Below are positions 1 through 8,955 of a stretch of DNA of 64,000 nt, one piece after another (positions within the stretch are counted from its first letter, which is position 1; every line of letters begins with the position of its first letter). The notes beneath the pieces were generated by a model. The model ran no database searches. It had not been told where the DNA came from and was given only the letters and a program-made list of their open reading frames with translations. The position numbers and the translations under genes are program-made. The DNA comes from Candidatus Cloacimonadota bacterium. Its GTDB lineage: Bacteria; UBA4055. The stretch lies in the NCBI GenBank assembly GCA_002742935.1, contig PDON01000067.1, positions 1-64,000 on the forward strand, given 5' to 3'.

Positions 1-322
1 TTGCCAAATTCTGCTTTTGCTTCTTTTTCAGAAGAAAAAGAAGAGCTTTTCTTTCTTTTGGCTACAAAAGAAATGCCGTAAAAAGTTTATAGATTTTGAC
101 AAAAATCTTAAAACTTTTCCCAGACTGATCGATAAAAGTTTAGTTTTCAAGTGATATTTACTCTCAATAAAATATGTTCATGATATAAATAAAGGGCAAG
201 CACAAGAGTTGCCCCTACGGGTGTAATGGTTAAAACATTTACCACCTAATATAAAATTCCTATTTCAAAAATAACCAAAATTTTGTAATTTATATATAGT
301 AAGTGTTATAGAGAGGTTACTT
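1..322. other. Intergenic region left of the Rpn gene
   Basis: No convincing gene is seen here; the few open frames are short and have no ribosome site. The stretch holds a short palindromic REP-like sequence (listed separately) and, just before the next gene, a GAGAGG ribosome-binding site at about 311-316. The first 90 bases could be the decayed end of something outside the window, but nothing recognisable translates from them. Confidence 0.5.
194..218. repeat. REP-like small palindrome
   Basis: GGGCAA (194-199) pairs with TTGCCC (209-214) around a 9-base loop and is followed by CTACG. It is more G+C rich than its surroundings. The pattern of a GGGC arm, short loop, GCCC arm and then CTAC resembles small dispersed extragenic palindromes seen in many bacterial genomes. 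I see no second copy in this window, so repeat status is inferred. Confidence 0.35.
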
Positions 323-1246
323 ATGAGCATAGGAAGAGAAAGAAAACTTATAAGCTTTGATTGGGCAATGAAAAAACTGCTTAGAAGTAAAGCTAACTTT
401 GATATTCTTGAAGGGTTTTTATCAGAATTATTGGCTGAGGATATAGAAATACTTGAACTCCTTGAAAGCGAGAGCAATAAAGATAGCGAAGATGATAAAT
501 ATAATCAAGTTGATCTGTTGGTTAAAAATAGCAAAGAAGAGATAGTCATAATTGAAGTTCAATATGATTATGAATATGATTTTATGCTCAGAATGCTCTA
601 TGGCACAAGTAAAATTATTACAGACTATATGAAAAAAGGTAACTCCTACTCAGATATAAAAAAAGTAATCTCTATAAATATACTCTACTTTGATCTAGGA
701 CAAGGAGAGGATTATGTATATAAAGGAACTACCAATTTTATAGGATTGCATAAACAGGATGAACTTAAATTAACTATGTCTCAAAAAGAGAAGTTAAAAA
801 AAGAGTCAGTTTATGAGTTATATCCAGAATATTACCTGCTAAAAATAAATAACTTTAATGATTTAGCTAAAAATACCCTTGATGAGTGGATCTACTTCCT
901 TAAAAATGAGGAGATAAAGCCGGAGTTTAAAGCTAAGGGTCTTAAAGAAGCAAAACAAAAACTAGATATTATGAAACTGTCAGATGATGAACTTATCTCT
1001 TATAAAAGATATTTGAAAAATCTTCACTACAAAGCAAGTATGGCAGAATCTGTACAAGTAGAAGCAGAAGAGAATATTTGGAGAAAAGGTTTAAAAGAAG
1101 GGATTGAGAAAGGCAGAGAAGAGGGAGAGAAAAAAAAAGCTATTGAAATTGCTAAATCTCTACTTGATCTCTTAGATGTAGAAATAATTGCTAAAAAAAC
1201 AGGTCTTTCTATAGAAGAGATAGAGAAACTTTCCTCTGTAGAGTAA
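323..1246 (+). CDS. Rpn family PD-(D/E)XK nuclease (recombination-promoting nuclease / putative transposase)
   Basis: 307 residues. The N-terminal half carries the PD-(D/E)XK nuclease core: Asp64 in QVDLLVK, then Glu78 and Gln80 in IIEVQ, the E-x-Q form typical of the Rpn/YhgA family. Family members nick DNA and promote RecA-independent recombination; most genomes carry several, often near mobile DNA. The C-terminal third is a charged helix (GLKEGIEKGREEGEKKK, about 251-267) followed by a small segment resembling a degenerate helix-turn-helix, again usual for the family. The start is preceded by GAGAGG. A good intrinsic terminator follows, so it is probably a single-gene unit. The family assignment is firm; whether this copy is active is unknown. 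A MITE-like element lies about 170 bp downstream. Confidence 0.85.
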   Translation: MSIGRERKLISFDWAMKKLLRSKANFDILEGFLSELLAEDIEILELLESESNKDSEDDKYNQVDLLVKNSKEEIVIIEVQYDYEYDFMLRMLYGTSKIITDYMKKGNSYSDIKKVISINILYFDLGQGEDYVYKGTTNFIGLHKQDELKLTMSQKEKLKKESVYELYPEYYLLKINNFNDLAKNTLDEWIYFLKNEEIKPEFKAKGLKEAKQKLDIMKLSDDELISYKRYLKNLHYKASMAESVQVEAEENIWRKGLKEGIEKGREEGEKKKAIEIAKSLLDLLDVEIIAKKTGLSIEEIEKLSSVE

Positions 1247-1355
1247 AGTGTGAAGGAAATTTAGAGATTATTCTTAGAGTGTGTTGTTTTCCGATAATGG
1301 TAAACTGATCGAAAATATATGTAGGCCCCAACTAAAAAACTTACAACATATAAAA

Positions 1356-1381
1356 AAAGGGCAGAAAAAATCTGCCCTTTT
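1356..1381 (+). terminator. Intrinsic terminator after the Rpn gene
   Basis: A 10-bp perfect stem (AAAGGGCAGA at 1356-1365 and TCTGCCCTTT at 1371-1380) encloses an AAAAA loop. With A residues on one side and T on the other it could act in both directions, for the Rpn gene on the plus strand and for purA read-through on the minus strand. Confidence 0.75.
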
Positions 1382-1419
1382 ATACTATTTATTGAAAACT
1401 AAAATATAAAACCTATCTA

Positions 1420-1665
1420 GGGTCTGCTGAAAAAGTCATAAGCAAAGAAATTCAAGGCAAAATAGATTTGAGGAACAGAGCCTGCAATAGTAGGTGAGTA
1501 CCAGAAAAGCTATTTTAACGAAGAAATTCGAAGCTTATGGCTTCTTTCTCCCAAAAAAACTGCAAGGTTTCTAATAGCTATTGCTTGAAAATCTTGCAGT
1601 TTACAGTGGCTGAATATCTGTTAAGTTCTTAAATAAATATTATTTTCCCTTTTTTCAGCAGATCC
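1420..1665. mobile_element. MITE-like element (non-autonomous IS derivative), 246 bp
   Basis: The ends are inverted repeats: GGGTCTGCTGAAAAA at 1420-1434 and TTTTTCAGCAGATCC at 1651-1665 (14 of 15 complementary). TATCTA flanks both sides (1414-1419 and 1666-1671), a direct repeat that extends to 8 bp (CCTATCTA) if the terminal CC is included. This is the signature of a transposed element with its target duplication. Inside there is no coding frame, but there is structure: AACTGCAAG and CTTGCAGTT form a 9-bp stem near 1558-1604. The GGGTCTGCTGAAAAA end resembles termini of several IS families, so it is probably mobilised by a transposase encoded elsewhere. It sits exactly on the purA stop codon. 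Confidence 0.75.
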
Positions 1666-2939
1666 TATCTAAAGATTGTTTGATTCCTATCTGGCCCAAC
1701 AGAGATAATATCAGCTTTTACACCAGTCTCTCTCTCTATAAACTCTACATATTTTTTACAATTTTCCGGAAGCTTATCATAATCTTTTATATTGGATATA
1801 TCCTCTTTCCAACCCGGAAGCTCTGTATAAACAGCTTCACACTCCTCTAAAATATATGACTCTACAGGATACTCTGTAAGAGTATTACCCTTATACTTAT
1901 ATCCGGTACAAACTCTAATAGTATCAAAACTATCTAAAACATCTAGTTTAGTAAGAGCAAAAGAGGTTAAACCGTTTATTCTTGCAGAAAATTTAGCAAT
2001 TAGAATATCAAAAGCTCCACACCTTCTTTTTCTTCCGGTTGTAGCACCAAACTCATGACCAACTTTTCCGAGTGTATTTCCATACTCATCATCGAGTTCT
2101 GAAACAAAAGGACCGTTACCAACCCTTGTTGTATAAGCTTTTAGAACACCTGTTACTTCATCAATTTTTGTAGGACCAACACCTGTTCCTGTACAAGCTC
2201 CACCGGAAGTTGTATTTGATGATGTTACAAAAGGGAATGTTCCAAAATCTATATCTAAAAGAGTACCTTGAGCACCCTCAAAAACAACCTTTTTATCTGC
2301 TTTTAGATAATCATCAATCATAATTGAAACATCTTTAACATAATCCCTAATTTTAGCAAAAACATTGGAACAATCTTTGTAGATCTCTTCAAAACTGAAT
2401 CTATTTTGAACACCATAGAGTTTCTCAAACTCATGATTTTTTATCTCTATGTTGTTGTGTAGTTTAGCTCTAAAGATATCATCGTTTAAAATATCTATAA
2501 CTCTAATGCCTGTTCTTGTTATCTTATCGTTGTAAGCAGGACCAATCCCCTTTGATGTAGTTCCAATCTTGTCCTTTCTTGCAGCTTCCCTTGCTCTGTC
2601 ATACTCAGGATGATAAGGCATAACTACATTTGCAAAAGGGCTTATAAACAATCTTCCCTTAGGATCAACACCATTATCTTTTAGCATCTTAAGCTCTTCC
2701 ATGAAAGATCTATAATCAAAAACAACACCGTTTCCAATAGCACATATAGTTTTAGCATGAAGAATACCTGAAGGTATTATATGAAGAATATAGCTTTTAC
2801 CATTAATAATTACGGTATGACCGGCGTTTGCACCACCCTGTGCTCTAACTACAAGATCTGCTTTTTCACTTATGAGATCAACAATCTTACCTTTTCCTTC
2901 ATCTCCCCACTGAGTACCAACTACAATCTTTGCACCCAT
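1665..2939 (-). CDS. purA: Adenylosuccinate synthetase
   Basis: 424 residues, the usual length. It joins IMP and aspartate using GTP, the first committed step from IMP to AMP; purB, which follows it in the pathway, is also in this window. Seen: the GDEGKGK phosphate loop at residues 12-18 with catalytic Asp13, and His41 in GGANAGHT. GTTSKGIGPAY, FEGAQGTLLD and the base-binding TKLDVLD are also present. ATG is preceded by GGAGGA at good spacing. It lies 74 bp after secF in the same direction, so may be read from the secD promoter or from its own. The stop codon TAG is formed by TA of a target duplication plus the first G of an inserted MITE; see findings. Confidence 0.97.
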   Translation of the reverse strand: MGAKIVVGTQWGDEGKGKIVDLISEKADLVVRAQGGANAGHTVIINGKSYILHIIPSGILHAKTICAIGNGVVFDYRSFMEELKMLKDNGVDPKGRLFISPFANVVMPYHPEYDRAREAARKDKIGTTSKGIGPAYNDKITRTGIRVIDILNDDIFRAKLHNNIEIKNHEFEKLYGVQNRFSFEEIYKDCSNVFAKIRDYVKDVSIMIDDYLKADKKVVFEGAQGTLLDIDFGTFPFVTSSNTTSGGACTGTGVGPTKIDEVTGVLKAYTTRVGNGPFVSELDDEYGNTLGKVGHEFGATTGRKRRCGAFDILIAKFSARINGLTSFALTKLDVLDSFDTIRVCTGYKYKGNTLTEYPVESYILEECEAVYTELPGWKEDISNIKDYDKLPENCKKYVEFIERETGVKADIISVGPDRNQTIFR

Positions 2940-3013
2940 TATTCTCCTCCAAAAAAATAAGTTTAGGATAGAGAACTACCCTAAACTTTAATTAAAAATA
3001 TTTTAAACAAATA

Positions 3014-3940
3014 CTACTTTTTACGCTTTGTATAGTTATCCCAAGCAATAACAATAGGTGAAGCGATAAATATTGAAGAGTATGTACCAACAATAACACC
3101 CAGTAGTAAAGCTGTAGAAAGATCTCTAATAACCTCACCACCAAAAATAAAAAGAATAAGTACTACAAAAAGAGTAGTTAATGAGGTTAAGAGTGTTCTT
3201 CTTAAAGTTTCATTTATTGAAAGGTTAACCAAAGGTTCAAAGTTCATATCTTCCATATTGTTTCTGTTCTCTCTAATCCTGTCAAAAACAACAATTGTAT
3301 CGTTTAGAGAATAACCAACAATAGTTAAAAGAGCAGCAATAACAGCAAGAGAAACCTCTATATTAAGAACTGATCCCAAAATTGAGAAAAGACCTAAGGT
3401 AACCAAAACATCATGAAGCACCGCAATAATAGCTGCAACACCGTATCTGAATTGAAACTTTAGAGTTATATATAAAAGGATTCCAATGGATGCAAAAATT
3501 ATTGCATAAACTGCTGAACTTTTAAGCTCTTCACCAATTTTTGGTCCAATAGTAGAGGATTGTCTGATAAGATAGCTTCCTTTTCCATAGCTCTTATCCA
3601 AAGTAGAAACAACAGCTTCCTCAAGATCATCTGTATTTTCGTCACTTGTCTCTATTTTAATAACAATCTCTTTCTTATAATTATCATCTTGAACAGTATC
3701 AGAAAACTCCTGAAGCTCAAAACCTTTTAATCCGGATGCCGTAAAATTCTCTCTAATCTCACCAATGGATTGATCCTCAGCCAAAGCAACTTGAACTAAA
3801 TATCCTCCATTAAACTCAATATTATAATCTAAACCACCTCTAATAATAACAAATACCATAGAAACAACAATTACTAGTAGAGAGGTAATCATTGCGATCT
3901 TACGCTTTCCTACAAAATCTATCTGTTTATCAGTTAACAT
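3014..3940 (-). CDS. secF: Protein translocase subunit SecF
   Basis: 308 residues, typical of SecF. An inner-membrane RND-fold protein that, with SecD, uses the proton gradient to help pull exported proteins through SecYEG. Seen: a first membrane helix near residues 15-33, a periplasmic P1-like domain, and five more helices in the second half. The TIVGYSLNDTIVVFDRIREN segment is the hallmark SecF signature, with the conserved Asp. Start chosen at the ATG with AAGGAG upstream. It begins 18 bp after secD, so the two are cotranscribed. No yajC is adjacent. Confidence 0.96.
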   Translation of the reverse strand: MLTDKQIDFVGKRKIAMITSLLVIVVSMVFVIIRGGLDYNIEFNGGYLVQVALAEDQSIGEIRENFTASGLKGFELQEFSDTVQDDNYKKEIVIKIETSDENTDDLEEAVVSTLDKSYGKGSYLIRQSSTIGPKIGEELKSSAVYAIIFASIGILLYITLKFQFRYGVAAIIAVLHDVLVTLGLFSILGSVLNIEVSLAVIAALLTIVGYSLNDTIVVFDRIRENRNNMEDMNFEPLVNLSINETLRRTLLTSLTTLFVVLILFIFGGEVIRDLSTALLLGVIVGTYSSIFIASPIVIAWDNYTKRKK

Positions 3941-3958
3941 TTATAATAACTCCTTTTA

Positions 3959-6010
3959 TTAAATACTTATCTTTTTAGAATTTTTATCTACAAAAAGATC
4001 TGTAAGCAGTCTTGTAAGAACAATTGCAGTGTACATACTACAAGTAATACCGATCATTAGAGTAAGTGCGAAACCTTTAATAGGACCTGTACCAAATTGA
4101 TATAGAACAATACCGGCAATCAGAGTGGTAATGTTAGCATCAAAAATAGTACTAAAAGCTTTCTCATATCCGGCATTAACAGCTGAATACAGAGATGTAT
4201 ACTTCTTATTCTTCTCTTTGATAGCTCTTATCTCCTCTTTAATCCTCTCAAAGATAAGAACATTAGCATCTACAGCCATACCTATAGTCAAGATAATACC
4301 TGCTATACCCGGCAGTGTAAGAGTCGCTTTAAAGTAAGCTAAAATTGCCATCATAAACACAAGGTTTAAAATAAGAGCAATAACTGAGAAAAGACCACTT
4401 CTCTTATAGAAGAAAATCATAAAGATCATAACAAGTCCAAGACCAATACCCATTGCCCACAAACCTTTAACAATAGAGTCATGACCAAGAGAAGGACCAA
4501 TAACCCTTTTCTCCATAAACTCAAGAGGAGCAGGAAGAGCTCCGGCTTTTAATACAATTGCTAAGTCTCTAGCCTCAGCAGCATCAAAGTTTCCTGTAAT
4601 CTGACCTCTACCACCGGGGATCTTACCATTAATGTTTGGAGCCATGTAAAGTTGACCATCAAGAACAATTGCTAATCTTCTACCAATGTTGTTACCTGTA
4701 ACAGCAGCAAACTTTTTAGCACCTATTCTGTCTAGCTCAAAGTTAACTTCCCAACCTCCGGTAGCACTTGAAGAGGATGCCATAACGGCATTTGCCTCTG
4801 TTAAGTATGTTCCGTCAAGTTGTGTTCTTTTAGTTACTAAGAAAAGTTCATAATACTCATCTTTATTTACACTTATCTGTCTTGCATCTTTATGCCAGAT
4901 AAACTCATAAGCACCCAAGATGGATTTAATCTCTCTCTTCTCAATAAGTCTGTCGATTTTATTCCTATTTTTAGCAGAAACAAAAACCTCTCCCCTAGGA
5001 CCTCTGTTCATAAGAGCTCTGAAAGGATTGCTTTTTTCAAAATCTTTAAATCTTTCATCTTCGCTTTTATTAGAAGCTTCCTCCGATGTAGAATCTGTAT
5101 TAGAACTCTCTTTACCAAGATCTAAAACATCTTTTTCCTCTTCTTTAACAGCTATATTTTCATTTTTGGAAGATTCAGTCTCTTCATTGTTGTTAAGAAG
5201 ATTATGCTTCTTTACAGCCTCATCAATTTTATCATAAATAGCATCGGTAGTTTTATTATCAGCAACAAGTTTAAACTCCAAGAAAGCCGCTTGATTTACA
5301 ATATTTGTAGCTCTCTCTTCATCTTTTACACCCGGAAGCTCAACAACAATTCTTTTTGATCCTTGCTTTCTGATAGATGGTTCAGATATACCAAATTGGT
5401 TAATTCTATTTCTTAATTTCTCTAATGTAACATCAATACCTTTGGTTGCAGAACTGTCAAGATAGTTAATAATATCAACATCCTCTCTTCCCTTTTTACC
5501 AAAGTAAGTATCAAGTCTTATGTTTTTCTTTTGGAAAGCAGATAGCAGTTGATCGAAATAGATCTCTTTATCAAGACCTGTTTTCTCTTCAACCTCATTT
5601 AGAATAGCTTCTAACTCTTGATCTTTCTTCTTTGAAAGATTTTTCATAAGTTCTTTATAGTCTATTTCAAGAACTAAGTGCATACCACCTTGAAGATCAA
5701 GACCTAAACTGAGGCTATGCTCTTTTTCAGTGTTAAAATTGTTTAACCTTTCAATCTCTTCATCGCTGATAGTTTTATAATCTTCATTATCTTTTAAATC
5801 AGCAAAAACTCTCTCTTCATTTTTTGTCAGCTTTTCACCTTTATTTTTTTTCTTGGTGATAAGCTTGAGCTCATTTTTACGCTTAATCTTTTCAATTAGG
5901 TTCTTTTCTTTAGAAAAATAAACCTTGTAAGACGGCAACAATGAATATACAGCCAAAACTAATAATATCAAGAAGATAAACCATCTTACCGTGTTGTTTC
6001 TTTTCTTCAT
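3959..6010 (-). CDS. secD: Protein translocase subunit SecD
   Basis: 683 residues, longer than the ~600-620 usual in enterobacteria. Partner of SecF in the membrane. Seen: an N-terminal helix (about 9-27), SLGLDLQGGMHLVLEI near 100-117 (SecD motif), and LRNRINQFGISEPSI. A conserved membrane block of five helices fills the last 190 residues, including TIGMAVDANVLIFERIKEE. Extra length comes from a charged N-terminal stretch (about 36-95) and a low-complexity Glu/Ser/Asn-rich linker (about 272-322) inside the periplasmic part. ATG is preceded by GAGGAA. A strong sigma70-type promoter lies 74 bp upstream. Confidence 0.96.
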   Translation of the reverse strand: MKKRNNTVRWFIFLILLVLAVYSLLPSYKVYFSKEKNLIEKIKRKNELKLITKKKNKGEKLTKNEERVFADLKDNEDYKTISDEEIERLNNFNTEKEHSLSLGLDLQGGMHLVLEIDYKELMKNLSKKKDQELEAILNEVEEKTGLDKEIYFDQLLSAFQKKNIRLDTYFGKKGREDVDIINYLDSSATKGIDVTLEKLRNRINQFGISEPSIRKQGSKRIVVELPGVKDEERATNIVNQAAFLEFKLVADNKTTDAIYDKIDEAVKKHNLLNNNEETESSKNENIAVKEEEKDVLDLGKESSNTDSTSEEASNKSEDERFKDFEKSNPFRALMNRGPRGEVFVSAKNRNKIDRLIEKREIKSILGAYEFIWHKDARQISVNKDEYYELFLVTKRTQLDGTYLTEANAVMASSSSATGGWEVNFELDRIGAKKFAAVTGNNIGRRLAIVLDGQLYMAPNINGKIPGGRGQITGNFDAAEARDLAIVLKAGALPAPLEFMEKRVIGPSLGHDSIVKGLWAMGIGLGLVMIFMIFFYKRSGLFSVIALILNLVFMMAILAYFKATLTLPGIAGIILTIGMAVDANVLIFERIKEEIRAIKEKNKKYTSLYSAVNAGYEKAFSTIFDANITTLIAGIVLYQFGTGPIKGFALTLMIGITCSMYTAIVLTRLLTDLFVDKNSKKISI

Positions 6011-6083
6011 AATTCCTCTGAATCCTCCGCTTTCTCAATTTGATTATGAACAATCATTTAAACACTATACCCGAAAGAGAATA

Positions 6084-6112
6084 AATATATGGTTTGATGT
6101 GATATTTGTCAA
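6084..6112 (-). promoter_or_regulatory. Predicted sigma70-type promoter for secD-secF(-purA)
   Basis: On the minus strand: TTGACA (6112-6107), a 17-nt spacer, then TATATT (6089-6084). This is a full-consensus -35 with a 5/6 -10, ending about 74 bp before the secD start. Confidence 0.75.
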
Positions 6113-6114
6113 TA

Positions 6115-6136
6115 GGATTATACCCTAATATAATCC
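6115..6136. repeat. Perfect palindrome beside the secD promoter
   Basis: GGATTATA and TATAATCC (8-bp arms, 6-base centre) lie directly upstream of the -35 box of the secD promoter. The position suits a regulator-binding site, but the arms also contain a TATAAT-like box, so it could instead be a second promoter element. No regulator is indicated. Confidence 0.35.
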
Positions 6137-6479
6137 ACTTGTCTAATCTTCTTTTATTTAAAATCTTAAATTTTAATCTGAGTTCGATCTGAAAACTATA
6201 TACTGTCTCATATAACAATTAAAACTAAAAATACAATTTATATCTGTATCCTGAGAATCTCAAAGAACACAACTTTTAATAGAGTAGATTTCAAGAATCT
6301 CATCCAATAGTTGTATAGTTTCATCATGAGCAGTAAAAAATATGTAGGCTAGCTATTTACATTACGACTTTAATCACATATCTTAAAGTGTGTTATACAA
6401 TCTATAACTTGTATACAACATTTCTCATTTAAGAGTAGTAATTGATATAAAGTTAAATAGCTTAGAAAAAAGAGTTCGT

Positions 6480-6695
6480 ATGTTTATCCTAATTATCATT
6501 TCTTTAATCTTAATAGTAGGTACTTTTTATAAAATTGGTAGTTCTCGATCTAAATTCCAAGGTTATTTTTGGGCTACATGCACTCTTTTGCTATGGTTTG
6601 CTACAAATTATATTGTTATAAAGCCAAATATAATAGTTCCATTTATAATTGTTTTTTCTATTCAAGCTATCTTACTTGATATTGAAATGAAATAA
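6480..6695 (+). CDS. Small hydrophobic protein, function unknown
   Basis: 71 residues, almost entirely hydrophobic, with probable membrane helices at about 2-18, 28-46 and 49-66 and a short basic loop (KIGSSRSKFQ) after the first. I do not recognise a family. The ribosome site is weak (AAAGAG about 6 nt before ATG). It stands 100 bp upstream of the propeller lipoprotein gene in the same direction. The composition argues for a real membrane peptide, but AT-rich sequence easily yields such frames. Confidence 0.4.
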   Translation: MFILIIISLILIVGTFYKIGSSRSKFQGYFWATCTLLLWFATNYIVIKPNIIVPFIIVFSIQAILLDIEMK

Positions 6696-6796
6696 TCAAA
6701 AAGATTAATAAAAAAGAGATTAGAGAGTTCTATTTTGATAATGTTATAGGTGTAAAAATATTATCATGAAAGATTAAAATAAATGAGGATTTAAAA

Positions 6797-7963
6797 ATGA
6801 GAATAGTTTACTATCTATTGCTTGTATTGTCTTTAGTTGTTTGCAATAATTGTACAAAGAAGAAAGCTCGTACAATAGAAGATAAAGAAGGGGTTAAGTC
6901 TATTAGAAATGTTAGACCAGATAGTAGTATAGCAGTTAAATTAGACTCTATCTTCACAATTGTCCTTGACTCAGATATTGATGAAGATTTCCTAAATTTT
7001 TACCCTGCACTCTATACCTTGGATAAAAATAGTAATATATTTATGTCTAATGGAGAAAAGATCTATAAAGTAAACAATAGAGGAAAACTCCTAACCAAGT
7101 TTGGTGGAAAAGGGCAAGGTCCTGGTGAGTTTAGTAGTTTTGTATCTCATATTTTTGTTGTTGACAACTATTTATATGCCTATGAACTTTCTAATTCAAC
7201 TATACATAAATTTGATACTTCAGGCAGGTTTGTTAAATCTTTTCCTACCGATTACCCTTTATATCAGATTTTACCTTTAAAGGATAAAACATTCTTAGCA
7301 TTAAACTATAGTTATGATAATAAGAATAAAATAAAATCAACAACCATACTTAAATTAGATTTATCTCTAAGAAAATCAAAAGAGATCTATAAATTTGACA
7401 GAAAATTATCTAAAGATGGATTCCCCTATGATAACGGAATGAATATACATTTAGGTGATAACCTCTATCTAGTTTATAAAGATAGATATAAGTATCATTA
7501 CGACATATTCAGTTTAGAAACACCTTCTCATGATTCAATTAAAAAGAAACAATCAGTATCGAAAAGTGTGTATAGAGATGATTATTCAGACAAGAAAATG
7601 AAGGATATTAAAAGTGAGTATAGAAAGCATTTCCCAGAGTTTAAAAATACATTTAGAGAAAGACTCTATCTATGGAATAAAAAACTATCACTAGATATAC
7701 CAATAGTTAACTCATTTTTAGACAATAAGGATTATTTATGGATTCAAACAACCTCTAGAGATTCTTTAGAATATAAATTTGATATTTTTAAAGATGGTTT
7801 ATTTAGAAATACCTACACATATACAGCAAAAGAGAATGAGAGAGTTTATTTCTATTTCACAGGTGATATTCTTTTAAAATTTAGTTTTAATATAAAGAGT
7901 GGTGAAACATTTTTAGTTGCAAATAAGATACTCTATCATTTTATGGTGGATAACCACTCATGA
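6797..7963 (+). CDS. 6-bladed beta-propeller exported protein (probable lipoprotein)
   Basis: 388 residues. The N-terminus has a signal peptide (about 1-18) with Cys16 and Cys19; CNNCTKKK looks like a lipoprotein start, although the lipobox is not canonical. Downstream, NSNIFMSNGEKIYKVN, GKLLTKFGGKGQGPGEF and HKFDTSGRFVKSF are the repeat pattern of the 6-bladed (NHL-like) propeller proteins common in Bacteroidetes and relatives. The blades run to about residue 330. Its job is not known; such proteins usually bind ligands or proteins at the cell surface. ATG is preceded by GAGGA. The stop overlaps an ATGA that opens a 19-codon frame (MNLLKKLLLVLQFTLYYYS), possibly a decayed gene. An ABC exporter follows 100 bp downstream. 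Confidence 0.75.
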   Translation: MRIVYYLLLVLSLVVCNNCTKKKARTIEDKEGVKSIRNVRPDSSIAVKLDSIFTIVLDSDIDEDFLNFYPALYTLDKNSNIFMSNGEKIYKVNNRGKLLTKFGGKGQGPGEFSSFVSHIFVVDNYLYAYELSNSTIHKFDTSGRFVKSFPTDYPLYQILPLKDKTFLALNYSYDNKNKIKSTTILKLDLSLRKSKEIYKFDRKLSKDGFPYDNGMNIHLGDNLYLVYKDRYKYHYDIFSLETPSHDSIKKKQSVSKSVYRDDYSDKKMKDIKSEYRKHFPEFKNTFRERLYLWNKKLSLDIPIVNSFLDNKDYLWIQTTSRDSLEYKFDIFKDGLFRNTYTYTAKENERVYFYFTGDILLKFSFNIKSGETFLVANKILYHFMVDNHS

Positions 7964-8063
7964 ATTTATTAAAAAAATTACTATTAGTTTTGCAATTTAC
8001 TCTCTATTATTATAGTTAATTATATAGGAAAACAAAAAACAATCCAAAAGGATAACAATAGTT

Positions 8064-8954
8064 ATGGAAACAATTATTAAAACTAAAGATCTAACAAAAG
8101 TTTACTCTGGCAAAGTTAAAGCCCTTGACTCCTTTAGTTTCAATCTAAAGAAAGGAGAAGTATATTCTCTTCTAGGTCCTAACGGTGCTGGTAAAACAAC
8201 ACTGATGAGAGTTCTGTTATCAATTATTCTACCTACTTCTGGCGAAGCATCAATTGGAGGATTTGATATAAGTAACCCTAAAAGTAGGTCATCTATAGGA
8301 TATCTTTCAGAAAAACATGCTTTCCCTGACTTTTTGACCAGTAGTGAAGTTCTATACTACTACGGAATGATGAATGGGAGATCCAAAAAATATATCAAGG
8401 ATAAAATTGATCCTTTACTCTCTTTGGTAAATCTAGAAAAAGTAAAGAAAGTTAAGGTTAAAAAATACTCTAAAGGTATGCTCCAAAGATTGGGGATTGC
8501 TCAAACTCTCATAGGGGATCCTGAGATTATATTTTTAGATGAACCCACCGATGGAATTGATCCTGTTGGAAGAAAAGAGGTCAGAGATATAATCTCAAGA
8601 GTAAAATCTGAAGGAAAAACAATATTTATAAACTCACATCTTCTTTCAGAGGTTGAAAAGATATCCGATAGAATTGCAATAATGAAAAATGGATCAATGA
8701 TTAAAGAGGGGGTCTTATCCGATTTTATATTTGAAAACGATAAGGTTGAAATTAAGTGTAATGCCGATACTGATAAGTTTAAAAACTGCTTAGAACCTTT
8801 AGGGTTACAGATAACCGACTACACATTTGACTCTACGACAGAAACACTCAATAAGGCTATAGATCTATTGAGAAAGGATGGTATAGAGATAAATGAGATC
8901 ATAAGATCAAAAACATCATTAGAAGATTATTTTATAAAAATTATTGAGGAGTAA
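8064..8954 (+). CDS. ABC transporter ATP-binding protein
   Basis: 296 residues. All ATPase motifs are present: Walker A GPNGAGKTT (38-46), the signature YSKGMLQRLGIAQTL (about 140-154), Walker B IIFLDEPTDGIDP and an H-loop SHLLSEVE. The last ~70 residues form the small C-terminal domain seen in ABC-2 exporters of the CcmA/NatA/GldA type. It ends 1 bp before the permease gene, so the two make one exporter. The substrate is unknown; nothing in the neighbourhood decides it. AAAAGGAT precedes the ATG. Confidence 0.93.
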   Translation: METIIKTKDLTKVYSGKVKALDSFSFNLKKGEVYSLLGPNGAGKTTLMRVLLSIILPTSGEASIGGFDISNPKSRSSIGYLSEKHAFPDFLTSSEVLYYYGMMNGRSKKYIKDKIDPLLSLVNLEKVKKVKVKKYSKGMLQRLGIAQTLIGDPEIIFLDEPTDGIDPVGRKEVRDIISRVKSEGKTIFINSHLLSEVEKISDRIAIMKNGSMIKEGVLSDFIFENDKVEIKCNADTDKFKNCLEPLGLQITDYTFDSTTETLNKAIDLLRKDGIEINEIIRSKTSLEDYFIKIIEE

Positions 8955-8955
8955 C

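Larger units (their letters stand above)
6011..6479. other. Intergenic region upstream of secD
   Basis: Holds the secD promoter and an adjacent palindrome (separate entries). The remaining ~340 bases are AT-rich, with no gene-like frame and no RNA gene that I can recognise. Confidence 0.5.

Noticed and set aside
1420..1665. A coding gene or small RNA gene in the region after purA
   Set aside because: Terminal inverted repeats plus target duplication explain the structure better, and no frame of useful length is present.
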